From an uncultured Campylobacter sp. (GTDB lineage: Bacteria > Campylobacterota > Campylobacteria > Campylobacterales > Campylobacteraceae), in the NCBI RefSeq assembly GCF_938017615.1, contig NZ_CALIJA010000118.1, positions 1 through 7,442 on the forward strand: 7,442 nt of DNA, read 5' to 3'. Positions 5,255-7,442 of the stretch are shown in pieces. Numbering within the stretch: position 1 is the first letter of the stretch; each line of letters starts with the position of its first letter. The notes below the pieces were generated by a model. It saw only the letters and a program-made list of their open reading frames with translations. It was not told the DNA's origin and did not search any database. Both the position numbers and the translations under genes were made by a program.

Positions 5255-5288
5255 CCCGCCTTAAAATAATATTTCAAAGCGGTTTTAT

Positions 5289-6458
5289 ATGACTAGAATT
5301 TTTATATTGCTTTTTCTGTGGATAGGCGTAGTTTTTGCGAACAACCCCAGCGTAGAGAAGTTTGCCTGGCCCGATGGCGTGAGTCTGCTGCAATTTATGG
5401 AAACCGCGGGCATCCCCGCATCTGTATATTACGACCTGGATAAAGAGGATCAGGAGCTTGCCGCCGAGGTACGAGCTGGCGTGGAGTGTCAAATTTTGCG
5501 TGATCCAGCAGGTCGCGTATCTCAGCTGTTAATCCCTGTCAGCGAGGAGCTTCAGATCCACATATACCGCGATAAATTCGGCACTTTTAGATTCGTTTAT
5601 ACTCCGATAGTTTATGAGGAAAACAGCTACTCTTTAGGAATTCAGATCGAAAGCTCGCCCTATCAAGATATCATCAAAGCTACGGGCAATGCAGCTTTAG
5701 CTAATGAGTTTATGCTTGTTTTTAAAAACGAGGTAAATTTTAAAAAGCTGCAAAAGGGCGATCGGCTCGTGATCCTGTATGAGCAAAAGACGCGCCTTGG
5801 CAAACCTTTTGGCGGAGTAAATATCACCGCAGGAATGATCGAGGAAAATAAAAAGCCCAAATCGCTATATTTTTTCGATGATAAATACTACGACCGAAGC
5901 GGTAAAAAGGTCGAATCTTTTCTGCTGATTACACCGCTTGTTTATACTAGAATTTCATCGTATTTTACTCCTAAAAGATTTCATCCGATTTTAAAGAGAT
6001 ATCGCGCGCACTTAGGCGTAGATTATGCAGCCCCCAAAGGCACTAGAGTAAATGCCGCAGGGGCGGGCAAGATTAGCTTCGTAGGTCGTAAAAACGGCTA
6101 CGGTAACACCGTCGAAATCAACCACGGCGGCGGTATCAGTACGCTTTATGCGCATCTTAGCGGCTTTGCTAGCGGCACAAAAGCAGGCGTTAGTGTCAAG
6201 CAAGGTCAGTTAATCGCCTACGTAGGCTCGACCGGGCTTAGTTCGGGACCGCATCTGCACTTCGGACTTTATAAAAATAAGCAGGCGATAGATCCGCTCA
6301 AGGTAGTCAAGATTGAAAAAACTAACGTCATAAGCGCCGAAGAGCTTAAATTTAAAGCTCTCGTCAAAGATATGGACGCCAGAATGGCTGCGGCTAAAGA
6401 CGGCTCGAAAAACCCTGCTAAATTTGAAAACTACGAGTCGCTTATCACGATAAATTAA
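5289..6458 (+). CDS. M23 zinc peptidase of the Csd3/HdpA (Pgp3-like) cell-shape family
   Basis: 389 residues, near the size of H. pylori Csd3. This family trims peptidoglycan in the periplasm as D,D-carboxypeptidase and/or endopeptidase and sets helical cell shape. Signal peptide at 1-17 (MTRIFILLFLWIGVVFA), then an N-terminal half (about 20-215) typical of the family and thought to control access to the active site. The LytM/M23 domain spans about 220-340: zinc ligands H241 and D245 in HLGVDYAAPKGT (241-252), YAHL with H289, and GPHLHFGLY (320-328) giving H322 and zinc ligand H324. All expected catalytic residues are present, so it should be active. A charged tail (341-389) follows. In H. 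pylori the homologue (HP0506) lies beside pgbA and glcD, as here. It is the first gene of a rightward unit with mgtE. The choice between Csd3-like and other M23 enzymes rests on length and synteny. Confidence 0.88.
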   Translation: MTRIFILLFLWIGVVFANNPSVEKFAWPDGVSLLQFMETAGIPASVYYDLDKEDQELAAEVRAGVECQILRDPAGRVSQLLIPVSEELQIHIYRDKFGTFRFVYTPIVYEENSYSLGIQIESSPYQDIIKATGNAALANEFMLVFKNEVNFKKLQKGDRLVILYEQKTRLGKPFGGVNITAGMIEENKKPKSLYFFDDKYYDRSGKKVESFLLITPLVYTRISSYFTPKRFHPILKRYRAHLGVDYAAPKGTRVNAAGAGKISFVGRKNGYGNTVEINHGGGISTLYAHLSGFASGTKAGVSVKQGQLIAYVGSTGLSSGPHLHFGLYKNKQAIDPLKVVKIEKTNVISAEELKFKALVKDMDARMAAAKDGSKNPAKFENYESLITIN

Positions 6459-6466
6459 GGCTGAAA

Positions 6467-7442
6467 ATGGAAAATAAAGAGCAGCTGGACGACGTCGAGG
6501 AAGCCAAAGCGCTTCTTGATGCGCACCTGGATGATACGCTTGAACATGAGCTAAGCGCCGCCGATCTTACGGAGCATTTAAAAACTCTAAAAAAGCATGA
6601 CGAAGAAAAATACGTAGAATTCTTAAAAAAGCTAGATCCTGAGGATCTTGCCGATGCTGCGCTTGAGATGCCCGAGCATATGCTCGAAGACGTCATCGAA
6701 ACTTTGCCTCACGAAAAGATCGTCGAAGCGATCGAGGAGCTCGAAAGCGACGATCAGGCGGAGCTTTTGCAAAACATCGGCGAAATCGACGAGGACAAGG
6801 CCGAGCAGATTTTCTATGGGCTTGACGAGGACGATCGCCACGATATTCTTACTATCTCCAAATATAGCGAAGATGAGGCGGGCGCGTATATGCAGACTGA
6901 GGTCTTTAGCGCCAGGCAGGATCAGACTCTGGGGCAGGCGGTCGAGATGCTGCGCGTTATGCGCGAAAAGGACGAGATCGAAAACGTCTTTCAGCTCTTC
7001 GTGCTCGATAAAAAGGGACATCTGCTTACTACCTTTTCGACGTCCGATCTGATTTTATATGATTTTTCGCTCACGCTGGAGCAAATTTCACAAAAATTCG
7101 GCGCCGAAAATAAAATCCACTTCGCCACCGATACAGACAAGATCGACGACGTGATCAAGGATTTTGAAGAATTTGACCTTAACGTCATCCCTGTTGTCGA
7201 TGCTAACGGCGTGCTCATCGGGCGGATTACCGCCGATGATATCCACGATCTCATCCAAGAGCGCGCCACCGAGCAAATTTACAACCTCGCGGGCGTCGAT
7301 GACGAAGCGGAGGACGATGAGACTACGATCTTTAAGGCGGGTCGCGCGCGCGCTGTGTGGCTAGCGGTAAATTTATGCACGGCGATCGTAAGCTCCACGA
7401 TCATCGGGCTTTTCGACGCCACTATCGAAAAGTTGGTCGCAC
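6467..7442 (+). CDS. mgtE: Magnesium channel/transporter MgtE, cytosolic domains and first membrane helix (3' partial)
   Basis: The first 325 residues of MgtE, a dimeric inner-membrane Mg2+ channel gated by cytosolic Mg2+ sensing; the five-helix pore is mostly beyond the window. An acidic N-terminal extension (1-30) leads to the MgtE N domain (about 31-132), with helical repeats such as LDPEDLADAALEMPEH (56-71). Next is a CBS pair: CBS1 from about 138 (AGAYMQTEV) to 197, CBS2 about 200-262 with FDLNVIPVVDANGVLIGRIT (236-255) and ADDIHDLI. Then come the plug helix (about 265-290) and the start of transmembrane helix 1 (WLAVNLCTAIVSSTIIGLF, 298-316). The many acidic residues between N and CBS domains fit the Mg2+ sites that close the pore. 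The ATG follows the peptidase stop by 8 bases, with AAGG 6 bases upstream, so the two genes are very likely cotranscribed. No Mg2+ riboswitch is seen. Confidence 0.93.
   Translation, partial: MENKEQLDDVEEAKALLDAHLDDTLEHELSAADLTEHLKTLKKHDEEKYVEFLKKLDPEDLADAALEMPEHMLEDVIETLPHEKIVEAIEELESDDQAELLQNIGEIDEDKAEQIFYGLDEDDRHDILTISKYSEDEAGAYMQTEVFSARQDQTLGQAVEMLRVMREKDEIENVFQLFVLDKKGHLLTTFSTSDLILYDFSLTLEQISQKFGAENKIHFATDTDKIDDVIKDFEEFDLNVIPVVDANGVLIGRITADDIHDLIQERATEQIYNLAGVDDEAEDDETTIFKAGRARAVWLAVNLCTAIVSSTIIGLFDATIEKLVA

Noticed and set aside
6632..7021. Long open frames opposite to and overlapping mgtE (minus 6632-7021, plus 6648-7052)
   Set aside because: Shadows of the acidic, GC-rich codon use of mgtE, which is clearly the real gene by its N, CBS and membrane-helix features.

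Overview
The window looks like chromosome from a Campylobacter-type member of the Campylobacterota, probably one of the higher-GC oral species (C. gracilis, C. rectus or C. showae type). The species guess is inference. The signs are the AAATTTT-rich non-coding DNA, single -10 boxes in a T-rich setting without -35 boxes, TTG starts with good ribosome binding sites, and gene pairs typical of this group. No tRNA, rRNA, CRISPR array, transposase or integrase was seen.

Left part (1-2410, all + strand). The window opens in the last 84 codons of dprA, the DNA-processing protein used in natural transformation. An 832-base stretch with no convincing gene but several inverted repeats follows. Next comes ruvX (YqgF), the Holliday-junction resolvase-like/pre-16S rRNA nuclease, which I recall sitting directly after dprA in C. 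jejuni. Then comes a secreted or membrane-anchored Sel1/Hcp-type repeat protein with six regularly spaced C-x7-C pairs.

Middle (2411-3045). 635 bases are strongly AT-rich and stop-rich in every frame, with one promoter-like element and helically phased direct repeats. This is the least explained part of the window.

Right part (3046-7442). A divergent cluster is arranged around a 139-base promoter region. Leftward are a plasminogen-binding-protein N-terminal-domain gene (PgbA type, without the lysine-rich tail known from H. pylori) and, overlapping it by 14 bases, a GlcD-type FAD-linked 2-hydroxyacid oxidase. Rightward are an M23 peptidoglycan peptidase of the Csd3/HdpA/Pgp3 kind (cell-shape family) and, 8 bases later, the cytosolic part and first membrane helix of an MgtE magnesium channel cut by the window edge. 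From memory, H. pylori HP0506-HP0509 and C. jejuni Cj1213c-Cj1215 share the csd3 / pgbA / glcD neighbourhood, so this is an old, conserved arrangement rather than an acquired island.

I do not see a clear new defence or mobile system. The best leads are the six-module cysteine protein with its ambiguous first cysteine, the tail-less PgbA protein kept next to a cell-wall peptidase, and the structured or AT-rich spacers at 257-1088 and 2411-3045.
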